Assembly: GCA_945903265.1 (NCBI GenBank)
Contig: CAMDNQ010000006.1
Coordinates: forward strand, 1-64,000
DNA length: 64,000 nucleotides
Reading direction: 5' to 3'
Source: Candidatus Sulfopaludibacter sp. SbA3
GTDB taxonomy: Bacteria > Acidobacteriota > Vicinamibacteria > Vicinamibacterales > UBA2999
Both the position numbers and the translations under genes were made by a program. The notes under the pieces are model-generated. The model searched no databases and was not told where the DNA came from. It worked only from the letters and a program-made list of their open reading frames with translations. Shown in pieces: positions 49,833 through 58,874 of the stretch. How positions within the stretch are numbered: position 1 is the first letter of the stretch; every line of letters starts with the position of its first letter.

Positions 49833-50748
49833 ACGTGTCCAGCTTGTTGAGCAGGGCGATCCGGAGAAACCCGGGGTGCAGGGGCGCCAGGGGATACAGC
49901 GCGCGCGCACGGCGGTAGTGGAGCAGGGACAGGCGCAGGCGGCCGGTGAACGCGTACTTGAACGCCTTGATCACGGCGCGGTGGCTGACGTTCCGCATCC
50001 ACCGCGCCCGGAGCGCCAGTATTTCGTCGGTCACGGGCAACGCGTCGCCGAACACGGCGGTCTGCTGGTTGACGATGTCGAGGACCTCGTCGCGGCCGCC
50101 GTCGCGCATCACCGTCTTGCTCAGATTGGTGGCATGCGTACGGATGCTGGCCAGCGGCGCGTCCACATACGCGAAACCGTGCCGGAAGGCGACCCTGAGC
50201 GTCAGCGCCCAGTCGTCCCAGAAGGCTTCCTCCCAGCCGCCCATCGCCACGAGAATGCCGCGCCGGAACATCAGCGCCGCCGGATTCACCCTCAGCGTGT
50301 CGAGCTGCCACGCCAGCGCGTCGCAGCCGCGCAGGAAGTCCGCAGGCGGCCGGATGTGCCGGTTGTCGAGCACGCGCCCCGCGTCATCGATCAGCACCAG
50401 GCCGCACTGCGCGAGGCCGGCGCGCGGGTGCGCGTCCAGCGCGCGCACCATGCGTTCGGCGAAGTCCGGCGCGATCAGGTCGTCGTCGGGCAGGAGGACG
50501 AAGTACGTGCCCGAGGCGAGGCGCAGGCAGCGGTTCCAGTTCGCGGGCACGCCCGGCGGGCCGTCGGCCGCCACGTACCGCACGCGCGTGTCGCCCAGCC
50601 GCTCGACGATCGTCCGGGTCTCCGCGCGATGGCCGTCGTCGCTGACGATGACCTCGATATCGGCGACGGTCTGCGCCAGCGCGCTGCGAAGCGCCTGCTC
50701 GAAAAACGGGCTGTCGTACGCCGGAATGCCGAAGGAGATCAGCGGCAT
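49801..50748 (-). CDS. GT2 glycosyltransferase
   Basis: A 315-aa family 2 glycosyltransferase: ISFGIPAYDSPFFEQAL at the N-terminus, EVIVSDDGH, the metal-binding LPDDDLI (DxD) and a catalytic-base region WEEAFWDDWAL. The C-terminal 70 residues are basic and helical and may associate with the membrane. Its ATG overlaps the stop of the GT4 gene by one base (TGATG). It belongs to the repeat-unit assembly set next to the flippase; donor and acceptor are unknown. Confidence 0.88.
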   Translation of the reverse strand: MPLISFGIPAYDSPFFEQALRSALAQTVADIEVIVSDDGHRAETRTIVERLGDTRVRYVAADGPPGVPANWNRCLRLASGTYFVLLPDDDLIAPDFAERMVRALDAHPRAGLAQCGLVLIDDAGRVLDNRHIRPPADFLRGCDALAWQLDTLRVNPAALMFRRGILVAMGGWEEAFWDDWALTLRVAFRHGFAYVDAPLASIRTHATNLSKTVMRDGGRDEVLDIVNQQTAVFGDALPVTDEILALRARWMRNVSHRAVIKAFKYAFTGRLRLSLLHYRRARALYPLAPLHPGFLRIALLNKLDTFAAYRRSRTS

Positions 50749-51989
50749 CAGGACGCCTGCAGCATGAAGGTTTCCTGCTCCGCGAGGATCTTGCGCTCGT
50801 CGAAATGCTGCTCGGCGTACGCGCGATTGCGCGCGCCCCACGCGTCGAGCCGTTCGCGCGGCGCGGCCGCCATTGCCAGCGCCGCGTCGGCGAGCGCCCG
50901 CGGGTCGTCGGGCGCGGCCAGCACCCCGCCGTCGGCGTCGCGGAGGAGGTCTGCCGCCTGACTCGCGTTGTTGACGGCGGCAAGCACCGGCCGTCCCGAC
51001 GCCATGTACGTCAGGAGCTTCCCGGGAATCAGCGTGTCCTTCACGGCGCTGATCTGGCTGATCAGGAGGACGTCCGCATCCGCGAACATGGCGGCCATCT
51101 CCGCCTCGGGCTGGAACGGCACGAACCGCACGGCGTCCTGCACACCCTGTTCACGCACGGCGCGCTCGAGGTCCGCCCGTGCCTCGCCGTCGCCGACGAG
51201 CACCCAGCAGACGCCGCGCCCCGGCACCAGCGATGCCGCGTCCACGACGTTCATCAGCGCCTGCTTGCGGCCCATGCTGCCGGCGTGCAGCAGGACGAAG
51301 GCATCCGCCGGAATGCCATATCGGGCGCGGAAGGCGCCGGTGCGGGGAGTCGGACGGATCAACTCGATATCGATCGGATTCTGCAGCACTCGAATTCTTT
51401 GCGCGGGATAGCCATGGGCGGTGAGCGCCCCTTCGAAGCTGCGGCAGAGCACGCTGGCGCCGGCGGCCTTGCGGTACGCGGCGAACTCGAAACGCTCGAG
51501 CAGGCCGGCGAGGCGGCGGCCGACCATGCCGACATCCTGGGCGGCGCTGGCGGCGAGGTCGGTGATTCTCACGAGATACGGGCGCCTGAACAGCGCGCCG
51601 GCGAGTCGCGACGCCATGGCGGCCGCCGGCTGCGCGCCGAGATACAGGACGGCGTCCGGGCGTCCGCGACGAAGCGCCTCCACCAGCATCGCGGCAAATG
51701 CCGACAGCGCGAACGTGCCCTCCATCGCGATCCGCTGCGGCACACTGGACGGCCGCCGCGGAATCACATGACTGAGGCGATAGATCGTGGTGCGGCCGGA
51801 CGACTCTCTGGCGGCGACGCGGCCGCGATCGGCCTCCCTCCGGCGCCAGGCTGGAGCGAACGGAAATCCCGTGAAGACCGTTACGTCGTGGCCCGCGCGT
51901 CCGAGATACTCGGCGAGCTGCGTGGCGTGCGGTGCGAACCCGCTGGGCTCGGGGGCGTAATTGATCGTGACGATGAAGAAACGCGCCAC
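50748..51989 (-). CDS. GT4 glycosyltransferase (WcaI-like)
   Basis: A 413-aa GT-B-fold enzyme. The N-terminal NYAPEPSGFAPHATQLAEYL loop resembles WcaI-type fucosyltransferases of colanic acid synthesis. The C-terminal domain has HAGSMGRKQALMNVV, LVGDGEARADLE and the KLLTYMASGRPVLA motif in place of the usual E-x7-E. It probably transfers a hexose or deoxyhexose from a nucleotide donor in the cytoplasm. It starts at GTG 51989, two bases after the FkbM stop. Confidence 0.87.
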   Translation of the reverse strand: MARFFIVTINYAPEPSGFAPHATQLAEYLGRAGHDVTVFTGFPFAPAWRRREADRGRVAARESSGRTTIYRLSHVIPRRPSSVPQRIAMEGTFALSAFAAMLVEALRRGRPDAVLYLGAQPAAAMASRLAGALFRRPYLVRITDLAASAAQDVGMVGRRLAGLLERFEFAAYRKAAGASVLCRSFEGALTAHGYPAQRIRVLQNPIDIELIRPTPRTGAFRARYGIPADAFVLLHAGSMGRKQALMNVVDAASLVPGRGVCWVLVGDGEARADLERAVREQGVQDAVRFVPFQPEAEMAAMFADADVLLISQISAVKDTLIPGKLLTYMASGRPVLAAVNNASQAADLLRDADGGVLAAPDDPRALADAALAMAAAPRERLDAWGARNRAYAEQHFDERKILAEQETFMLQAS

Positions 51990-51991
51990 GG

Positions 51992-52750
51992 TCAGGCGGG
52001 ACTGAAGGCGTAGCTGCGGTCGTCGAGGAACTGCGGCGTCTGCTCGCCGCGCGCGGGCTCGATGGGGACCGCGTCGGCCGAGTATCCAAGCTCACGGAGC
52101 AGCGTCAGCACCCGCTCGCGGCTGACGCCGGCGTGCAGCTCCACCACCAGCTGCGGACGCCACCGCGCGAGCGTCTCGCGCATGCCGCTCAGCGCCTCGA
52201 GTTCCATCCCCTGCACATCGATCTTGATGCCGTGGATGGCCGGCTGGCCCTGGTGGACCAGTGGCCACGCCCAGTCGAATCGGACGAACGGCACGAGTGC
52301 GTCGCCGCCGCGGGCTCCGGCCGCCGGTGTGGTACGCGTCGAGTCGGCCATGCCGCGCGCCAGCTCGAGGCGCCGGACCTCCATCGATTCGGCCGCGCCG
52401 AGCCCGAACGGCAGGACGACGAGCTGATCGAAGCCGTTGAGCGTCCGGCCGCGATCGACGCAGCCGGCGGTCGCCGGCACCGGCTCGAACGCGACGACGC
52501 GGCCCGCGGCGCCGACGAGCCGCGCCAGCGCAAAGGCGGTGTACCCGTAGTGCGCGCCGACGTCGATCCACGTCTCACCTGGGCGGACGTGCGCCTCGAA
52601 CCAGGCGAGCAGCCGGCGTTCGGTCCGTCCCGACAGGCCGGCGGGGTAGTCGTGCCACGAGGTCACCATCCAGGTGCCGCGGAGCGGCCCCGCCAGGATC
52701 CGGCGCGGCGCGATCGCGCGCGGCAGCAGCCTCCGGACGTGTTCCTTCAT
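51992..52750 (-). CDS. FkbM-family SAM-dependent methyltransferase
   Basis: A 252-aa class I methyltransferase. Motif I is WIDVGAHYGYTAFAL (about 58-72), followed by VVAFEPVPATAG and IKIDVQGMELEALSG, the FkbM signature. Family members O-methylate sugars or polyketides; in glycan clusters they often cap or decorate repeat units. The gene starts at ATG 52750, 7 nt after the epimerase stop. Normal length. Confidence 0.9.
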   Translation of the reverse strand: MKEHVRRLLPRAIAPRRILAGPLRGTWMVTSWHDYPAGLSGRTERRLLAWFEAHVRPGETWIDVGAHYGYTAFALARLVGAAGRVVAFEPVPATAGCVDRGRTLNGFDQLVVLPFGLGAAESMEVRRLELARGMADSTRTTPAAGARGGDALVPFVRFDWAWPLVHQGQPAIHGIKIDVQGMELEALSGMRETLARWRPQLVVELHAGVSRERVLTLLRELGYSADAVPIEPARGEQTPQFLDDRSYAFSPA

Positions 52751-52757
52751 TGGCTCG

Positions 52758-53771
52758 TCAGCTGTAGACGCGGCGCCTGCCGGCGGGGAGGGTCATCTGG
52801 TCGTAGATCCACTGGTAGGTCCTGGCCATCCCGTCGCGCAGCCGTACCGACGGCGCCCATCCCAGCTTCTGCTTCACGAGCGTGTTGTCGCTGCATCGGC
52901 CCCGCACGCCTTTCGGGGCGCTCAGGTTGTACTTCCGCGCGAAGCGCACACCCGCAATCTCCTCGACGATGTCGATCAGCTGGTTGATGGTGACCAGCTC
53001 GTCGCTCCCGATATTGAGGGGTTCGTGGACGTCGCTGGCCATCAGCTTCCGCGTGCCTTCGACGCAGTCGTCGATGTAGGTGAAGCTGCGGGTCTGCTCG
53101 CCGTCGCCCCAGACTTCAATCTCGCGCGCCCCGGCGAGCTGGGCGGCGATGATCTTGCGCGAGATGGCGGCGGGCGCCTTCTCGCGTCCGCCCTCGAACG
53201 TCCCATCGGGGCCGTAGATGTTGTGGTAGCGGGCGACATACGTCTGGAAGCCGTCATCCTCCAGGAAATGGCGGCACATCCGCTCGCTGAACAGCTTCTC
53301 CCACCCGTAGCCGTCCTCGGGCATCGCGGGGTAGGCGTCGGCCTCCTTGAGCGGTGCGACGTCCGGCGTGAGCTGCTTGCCGGCGGCATAGACGCATGCG
53401 GAGGACGAATAGAAGTACCGCTCGACTCCCGCCTCGTGCGCGGCCATGAGCATGTGCGTGTTGATCAGCACCGACAGCATGCATTCGACCTTGTGGGTCT
53501 CGATGAACCCCATGCCGCCCATGTCGGACGCGAGGTTGTACACCTGGCGCGCGCCGGCGGAGGCCTGGCGGCACGCGTCGATCCCGCGGAGATCGAGGGT
53601 GAGGCTCTCGACTCCCGGATGCCGCTGATACCAGGCGTCGAGCGGTTTGATGTCGACGGCGCGGATCGCGCGGTGCCCTGCGCCGGCCAGGGCGCCCACC
53701 AGATGGCCGCCGATGAAACCGCCTGCACCCGTGATCACAATCAGATCGTCAGTGGCCAATGACGTCCCCAT
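52758..53771 (-). CDS. GDP-mannose 3,5-epimerase-like extended SDR
   Basis: A 337-aa extended SDR. GAGGFIG lies near the N-terminus and the catalytic pair is YGWEK. The stretches NLASDMGGMGFIE, YFYSSSACVY, YHNIYGPDGTF and GGREKAPAAISRK closely match the GDP-D-mannose 3',5'-epimerase family best known from plants, where the product is GDP-L-galactose. The whole set of these motifs is specific enough to prefer that reaction over 4-epimerases. A TTG at 53780 is an alternative start; ATG 53771 is used, overlapping the upstream GT4 gene by 23 nt. Confidence 0.87.
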   Translation of the reverse strand: MGTSLATDDLIVITGAGGFIGGHLVGALAGAGHRAIRAVDIKPLDAWYQRHPGVESLTLDLRGIDACRQASAGARQVYNLASDMGGMGFIETHKVECMLSVLINTHMLMAAHEAGVERYFYSSSACVYAAGKQLTPDVAPLKEADAYPAMPEDGYGWEKLFSERMCRHFLEDDGFQTYVARYHNIYGPDGTFEGGREKAPAAISRKIIAAQLAGAREIEVWGDGEQTRSFTYIDDCVEGTRKLMASDVHEPLNIGSDELVTINQLIDIVEEIAGVRFARKYNLSAPKGVRGRCSDNTLVKQKLGWAPSVRLRDGMARTYQWIYDQMTLPAGRRRVYS

Positions 53772-54906
53772 ACCTTTCAATGAGCATCGGCACGATCGCG
53801 TCCCACGTGTAGTGCGCGCGCACGAGGGCGGGGCCCTCCGTTCGGATGCGCGCCCGAAGGCCGGGGTCGCCCAGGGCCGATTCGATGCCCGCCACGACGC
53901 TCTTCACCGTGCATTCGACGATCGTCGCCGCGTTCGCGGCGGCCAGCTCCTGATGAATATTGACCTGGTCCGACGTGACGACGGGGAGCCCGCAGGCGAG
54001 CGCCTCGATGTTGACCAGGCCGAAGTTTTCCGCGTACGACGGCAGGACGAACAACTCTGCATCGCCCATCGCCGCGAGCTTCGGGCGATGGTCCAGTAGT
54101 CCGGTGAACAGGACACGGTCGGCCACGCCCAGGTCGCGGGCGAGCCGCTCCATCAGGGCCCGGTGTCCACGGTAATCGGGCCCGGCGACGACGAGCCACA
54201 GGTCTGGACGGCGAGTGTGGATTTCGCGCAGGGCCTTGAGGAGCAGGTCCAGTCCCTTCTGGGGACTGACCCGGCCGACAAAGAGCAGGAACGGACCGGT
54301 CACCGCGGGAAACGTCTCCCGGAACAATCCAGGCGGCGGGAGCGTATCGAACTCGCCTGTGTCGATGCCGACGGGGACGACCCATTCGGTCTTGCGGGCG
54401 CCGTACGACGCGAGGCGGCGTTCCTCTTCTGCCGTGAAGACGACCGCCGCCGCGTCGGACATCAGCCGGCGGGCGACCGTCGAGAGATAGAGGCGCTTGC
54501 CGAAATGATTCTTCCTGCTGAGATGAGGGTCGAGGCTCCCGTGCGGCGCGATCACGTACGGCACGCCGGCCCGCTTCGCTTCGCGCGCAGCCGCCAGGGA
54601 CGAGAAGTCGTACAACCAGTGAATGTGCACCAGATCGAACGAGGGAATCACGCGCCGGAGCGTCCGGCTCAACGACGGTGAGAGCCCCCATCGCCCCGCG
54701 ATCGGCTTCGTGTCGTGAAAGATGGTGTCAACGTCGCGCCATTTCGTGATCTGTCCGATTGGCACGTCGCCGTGGCCGCCGCTGCGAACCGTCGTGACCA
54801 CGAGCGTCTCCACCCCGTGCTGCTCCAGGGCACGCGCTATCTTCACGATGTTCGTGGAGCCGCCGGTATTTGGCGAGACGCTGGCGACGACGTGGAGGAC
54901 GCGCAT
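53749..54906 (-). CDS. GT4 glycosyltransferase
   Basis: A 385-aa GT-B enzyme. HVVASVSPNTGGSTNIVKIAR binds the acceptor side. The C-terminal domain has FVGRVSPQKGLDLLLKAL and the retaining-GT4 ENFGLVNIEALACGLPVV motif (E-x7-E). A WcaL/PimB-type cytosolic sugar transferase is likely; specificity is unknown. It starts at ATG 54906 overlapping the previous gene's TAA by one base and ends inside the epimerase gene, so it is part of the coupled operon. Confidence 0.88.
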   Translation of the reverse strand: MRVLHVVASVSPNTGGSTNIVKIARALEQHGVETLVVTTVRSGGHGDVPIGQITKWRDVDTIFHDTKPIAGRWGLSPSLSRTLRRVIPSFDLVHIHWLYDFSSLAAAREAKRAGVPYVIAPHGSLDPHLSRKNHFGKRLYLSTVARRLMSDAAAVVFTAEEERRLASYGARKTEWVVPVGIDTGEFDTLPPPGLFRETFPAVTGPFLLFVGRVSPQKGLDLLLKALREIHTRRPDLWLVVAGPDYRGHRALMERLARDLGVADRVLFTGLLDHRPKLAAMGDAELFVLPSYAENFGLVNIEALACGLPVVTSDQVNIHQELAAANAATIVECTVKSVVAGIESALGDPGLRARIRTEGPALVRAHYTWDAIVPMLIERYGDVIGH

Positions 54907-56036
54907 TACGCCAGGACCTCACCGTAGACGGCTGCCGTCGCGGCGGCGGTACGGGCCCAGGTGAACTCCCGCGCGCGCGCCAGCCCGCGCGCGCGAAGCT
55001 CGCCGGCGAGCGCCGCGTCGCCGAGCAGGCGTTCGGCCGCATCGGCCATCGCGGCCGGGTCATCCGGCGGGACCAGGAGTCCGGCGTCTGCGACGACTTC
55101 AGCGATTGGCGCGACGTTCGATGCGACGACCGGCGTGCCGCACGCCATGGCCTCGAGCGGCGGCCAGCCGAACCCTTCCCACCACGACGGGAAGACAAGG
55201 ACATCGGCCGCGTTGTACCACTCGACTAATGCGTCGTCAGTGACGCGGCTGATCTGCCGGATCGCACCCTCCACGCCGAGCCGAGAGGCGAGCCGGGCCT
55301 CGTCGTCGAAGAGTGACGCCCCCACGCGAATCAGGATCACGTCCGCGTGCGTCCGGCGCAGCTGGGCCAGGGCGTGCAGGACGGCAGGCGTGTTCTTGTA
55401 CCGCGCCCGCGTTGCGACCTGCAGGATCACTGGCGCCTGTGCGGGCAGGCCGAGCCGATGCCTGATGTCTGCGCGCGGCCGGTCGAGCGGCCGGAAGACG
55501 GATGAGACGCCCTGCGGCACGACGGAGATGTTCTGCGCCGGCACGTCCGTATATTTTTCGATCGTCGATCGGGTGGCCTCGGAGACCGCGATCACGCGCC
55601 GGGCACGGCTCAGATGTGCGGCGCGCCACCGGAATGTCCGCGCGACCGTCGCCGGGACCGTGATGGGCAGCGCGCCTTCCGCCGCGAGGAGCGGGATCAG
55701 ATCGTGGCAGGTGATGACGGTGCGGCGGGGGTCCAGCACCTGCACGAGATGCGCGTAGCCGTGATCGAGGATGTGAAAAGCCCGCGCGCGCTGCCGGCGC
55801 GCCGACGCGGGATAGCCGAGATACCGGAACCACGCGCGGTCGAGCCGCCCGGCTTGCGCGTGCCCGGAGAACCGGCGCGCGTATGCCCCGACCACCGCGG
55901 GCGCCATCTGGATGGTCAACAGCTGCCCGGATCCTGACAGCGCGGCCAGCGCTCCGGAGAGTTCCCCCGCATAGCGATCCATGCTCGGTCCCTCATCGAT
56001 CGCCGGTGTCGGGAACAGCAGTACATCGGGTGTCAT
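54906..56036 (-). CDS. GT4 glycosyltransferase
   Basis: A 376-aa GT4 enzyme. Its N-terminal domain includes VITCHDLIPLLAAEGALP and RARRVIAVSEATRS, typical of WbdB/mannosyltransferase-like proteins. The C-terminal donor domain has LQVATRARYKNTPAVLHAL and PSWWEGFGWPPLEAMACGTPVVASN. Such proteins often transfer mannose or rhamnose. It starts at ATG 56036 in an ATGA overlap with the upstream GT4 gene. Confidence 0.88.
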   Translation of the reverse strand: MTPDVLLFPTPAIDEGPSMDRYAGELSGALAALSGSGQLLTIQMAPAVVGAYARRFSGHAQAGRLDRAWFRYLGYPASARRQRARAFHILDHGYAHLVQVLDPRRTVITCHDLIPLLAAEGALPITVPATVARTFRWRAAHLSRARRVIAVSEATRSTIEKYTDVPAQNISVVPQGVSSVFRPLDRPRADIRHRLGLPAQAPVILQVATRARYKNTPAVLHALAQLRRTHADVILIRVGASLFDDEARLASRLGVEGAIRQISRVTDDALVEWYNAADVLVFPSWWEGFGWPPLEAMACGTPVVASNVAPIAEVVADAGLLVPPDDPAAMADAAERLLGDAALAGELRARGLARAREFTWARTAAATAAVYGEVLA

Positions 56037-57226
56037 GCGGCGGACAGGTGCTGATAGAGAATCTCCGCCTGCGTCGCGATGCTGAACTGGCCGCGCGCCC
56101 GCGTCTCCGCACGCCGCCGGACCGGTTCGAGGCCGGCCGCGTCGGCGGTCAGCAGCTCCCGCAGGCGGGCTGTGAGCGCCGCCAGATCGCCGGCCGGGAA
56201 GACGAATCCCGCGTCGCCGATGAGTTCCGGCAGCGCGCCGCTGGTGCTTGCGAGGACCACCGCGCCGCACGCCATCGCCTCCGGGATCACTCGCCCGTAC
56301 TGTTCCTTGAAGGTCGGTGTCACGAGCGACGGCAGGACCACGAGGTCGGCGGCATTCATGTAGTCGGCGATCTCGCGGTGCGTGGCTTCGAAATGGACGA
56401 TGCGGTCGCGCAGGCCACGGCGCGTGATCAGCGCGTTCACCTCGGCCTGGTACGGCGACTCATACGGGGAATACGACACCGAGAACCGGTCCATCAGCAG
56501 GGTCCACGGAACATCCGTCATCGTCGCCAGCGCCTCGATCAGCAGATGGACGCCCTTGCCGGGCAGCAGCCGGCCGAAATACGCGAGTGTACGTGTCTGC
56601 AGACCAAGCCGGAGACGTGTCGCCCCGATGGCCTCGGGCGGCTGCCGGTAAAACAACTCGGGGTCGAACCCGAGTGGAATCTTGGTGATGCGTCCGGCGA
56701 ACCCCAGATGCGCCATGGCAGCGGAGCCGTCGTCGCAGATGGTGAAGACGCGATCGAGCCGGCGCCGCGCGGAGCGGAGGAGCCACCACGCGAGCAGCCC
56801 GCCGACGGCGAGCGCGGGCCGGCCCTGCACCAGTCCCGCTGCGCCCTCGCGAATGAAGTGCCGCGTCCGGTTCTCCGTGCTGAGGACCCACACCCGGCTG
56901 CCGACGGCCTCCGCGGCGTCGCCCACGTCGCGGACGATCATCGACGCCGCTTCGGCGTCGACGAGGATGTGCGTCGGTTTTTCCCGTCTGATGATGTCGG
57001 TCAGTCCTGGCGCTCGATCGAGCCGCGCGTGCGGCCCCTGCAGGTCGAGGATGGTTGCGCGGAACGGCTCGCGGTCGATCGGCGCGCACGCGTCGCGGTC
57101 GCGGGCGTAAACCGGAATGACGAGATGGAGGTCGACGCCGTACTTCCGGGAGAGCAGCCGATAGACCGCCCGGTTGACGTCCACCTCACAGGGATGCGAG
57201 ACGACGAGCAGCCGGGGTGCCTTCAC
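56033..57226 (-). CDS. GT4 glycosyltransferase
   Basis: A 397-aa GT-B enzyme. LLVVSHPCEVDVNRAVYRLL forms the N-terminal domain; IPLGFDPELFY, YFGRLLPGKGVHLLIEAL and EQYGRVIPEAMACGAVVLAS form the donor site with the E-x7-E pair. A hydrophobic patch (LAVGGLLAWWLL) may tether it to the membrane. It starts at GTG 57226 (GTGA overlap with the nucleotidyltransferase stop). Confidence 0.88.
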   Translation of the reverse strand: MKAPRLLVVSHPCEVDVNRAVYRLLSRKYGVDLHLVIPVYARDRDACAPIDREPFRATILDLQGPHARLDRAPGLTDIIRREKPTHILVDAEAASMIVRDVGDAAEAVGSRVWVLSTENRTRHFIREGAAGLVQGRPALAVGGLLAWWLLRSARRRLDRVFTICDDGSAAMAHLGFAGRITKIPLGFDPELFYRQPPEAIGATRLRLGLQTRTLAYFGRLLPGKGVHLLIEALATMTDVPWTLLMDRFSVSYSPYESPYQAEVNALITRRGLRDRIVHFEATHREIADYMNAADLVVLPSLVTPTFKEQYGRVIPEAMACGAVVLASTSGALPELIGDAGFVFPAGDLAALTARLRELLTADAAGLEPVRRRAETRARGQFSIATQAEILYQHLSAA

Positions 57227-57924
57227 CGTGCGAACGGATCCCGTTCCGCGGATTCGTGCAACGCGGCGAGTTGTTCCAGCGTGTCCACCGAAAACCACCG
57301 CTTCGGGTACACCCCGGACACGCGCACCTCGTTCCTGGCAATCAGCTGGTTCCAGACGGTGTAGAAGTCTCCCTCGTCGCGCGCGAGATCGACGACGCGC
57401 GCCGGGTTGAGCACCTGGATGCCGGAACAATAGATGTCGGTGGGGGTCTGGCGATCGATGCGCGTGACCACGCCGTCGCGGTGCGTGATGTAGTCGCCCT
57501 CAACCGCCGGAATCGGCTTGACGGGGACCAGCATGCACGCCGGCGCGCCCGCCGTGTGGTATTCGGCCGCGAGCAGGCCGATGTCGATGTCGGTGATGTT
57601 GTCGGCGGTCAGCACGAGGACCGGCTCGTCGAGATGGCGCAGCAGCGTGTGGTGGATCCACCACGCGTTGCTGTGCCCCTCGGTGTTGAGCACGGAGTCG
57701 ACGCCGGCGGTCATGAGGTAGTGCGCCAGCATCGCGCTCTTGTAGCCGACCGTCACGTGGACGTGCGGGACAGCGTTGTGCAGGAGCGCGAGGCTGGTGC
57801 CGATGAGTGTGCCGCCCTCGTACGGCAGCATCGCCTTCGGCATCCGATCCGTCAGCGGCCGCATGCGGTTGCCGCGGCCGGCGGCCATGATGAGGGCATG
57901 CCGGATCGGCGGGTCGCCGGTCAC
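57223..57924 (-). CDS. Sugar-1-phosphate nucleotidyltransferase
   Basis: A 233-aa NTP-transferase with the signature MAAGRGNRMRPLT, PKAML and, later, VLTADNITDIDIG (metal-binding Asp). The short length and single domain resemble HddC/RfbF-like or mannose-1-phosphate guanylyltransferase-like enzymes. It activates a sugar phosphate for the neighbouring glycosyltransferases; nucleotide and sugar are not evident. It starts at GTG 57924, overlapping the dehydratase stop by GTGA. Confidence 0.85.
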   Translation of the reverse strand: MTGDPPIRHALIMAAGRGNRMRPLTDRMPKAMLPYEGGTLIGTSLALLHNAVPHVHVTVGYKSAMLAHYLMTAGVDSVLNTEGHSNAWWIHHTLLRHLDEPVLVLTADNITDIDIGLLAAEYHTAGAPACMLVPVKPIPAVEGDYITHRDGVVTRIDRQTPTDIYCSGIQVLNPARVVDLARDEGDFYTVWNQLIARNEVRVSGVYPKRWFSVDTLEQLAALHESAERDPFAR

Positions 57925-58874
57925 TGCTCTTCCACGGGCGGATGAGTCAGGAGCGCGGCGATCTCGTCCGTGCTCAACCGCGGTGCGGTCGCCGAGGAAA
58001 GTGTTTCGGTCAGCGGAGTATCGACCTTGCGGTTGAACGAGATGACGTAGTGCGGCACGCCGCCGTAGGACTCGACGCGCGTATACGGAAGCTCCTGCTC
58101 GCCAATCAGCAGTTCCTCGTTGCGGTCGCCCGCGCGGCCCGCGATCCGCTCGTAGCGGCCCGGCACGAGCGACGTCCAGACCTTCAGGACGTCTTCCATC
58201 TGCGCGGCCTTCATCGCGCGGGCCAGGACGGTGCCATGCAGCTCGGCGGTGCGGTCGAGCGCCGTCAGCACGAGCGCCACCGCTTCGTCCACCGTGAAGA
58301 AGTAGCGGTGCATCTCCGGCCCCGTGGTCTGGATGACGCCGGTCTTCGCGAGCATGCCGCGCCAGATCGGCAGCACCGAGCCGGTCGACCACGCCACGTT
58401 CCCGTAGCGCACGCACTGGAACCGCGTGCCGCCGCGGGCATCCAGCGAGCAGAAGAGCCGCTCCATGAGCGCCTTGGTCAGCCCGTAGGTATTCCGCACG
58501 GGCGGGGAGGCCTTGTCGGTGGAGATGCCGATGACCAGGCCGACGCCCTTGTCGATCGCCACCCGCGCCACGTTTTGCGAGCCGGTCACGTTGACGTCGA
58601 TTGCCTCCATCGGCTGGTCCTCGGAGAGGTCGACGAACTTGGTGGCGGCCGCGTGAATGATGATCGACGGCTGCACCTCGGCGACGACGTCGCGGACCGA
58701 TTCGATGCGGCTGACGTCGAGCGGCAGCGTCGGGCAGCCGGTCATCTGCCCGGCGAGCATGTTCTGCTTGTTGTTGCGGCCCGCCAGGACGACGCGGTGC
58801 CCGCGCGCGCCGAGCGCCATCCCCAGCCGCTTGCCGAGAAAGCCGGATCCGCCCGTGATGAGAATCGTTGTCAC
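57921..58874 (-). CDS. CapD/FlaA1-like UDP-GlcNAc 4,6-dehydratase
   Basis: A 317-aa SDR with TGGSGFLGK, FVDLSEDQPMEAIDVNVTGSQNV, ISTDKASPP, and the catalytic YGLTK (Tyr/Lys) in NTYGLTKALMERLF. These are the markers of the soluble polysaccharide biosynthesis dehydratases/5-epimerases (CapE, FnlA, WbjB, PseB) that begin 6-deoxy-amino-sugar synthesis. No membrane segments are present, unlike full-length CapD. It starts at GTG 58874 with a GTGA overlap with the methyltransferase stop. Confidence 0.87.
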   Translation of the reverse strand: MTTILITGGSGFLGKRLGMALGARGHRVVLAGRNNKQNMLAGQMTGCPTLPLDVSRIESVRDVVAEVQPSIIIHAAATKFVDLSEDQPMEAIDVNVTGSQNVARVAIDKGVGLVIGISTDKASPPVRNTYGLTKALMERLFCSLDARGGTRFQCVRYGNVAWSTGSVLPIWRGMLAKTGVIQTTGPEMHRYFFTVDEAVALVLTALDRTAELHGTVLARAMKAAQMEDVLKVWTSLVPGRYERIAGRAGDRNEELLIGEQELPYTRVESYGGVPHYVISFNRKVDTPLTETLSSATAPRLSTDEIAALLTHPPVEEQ

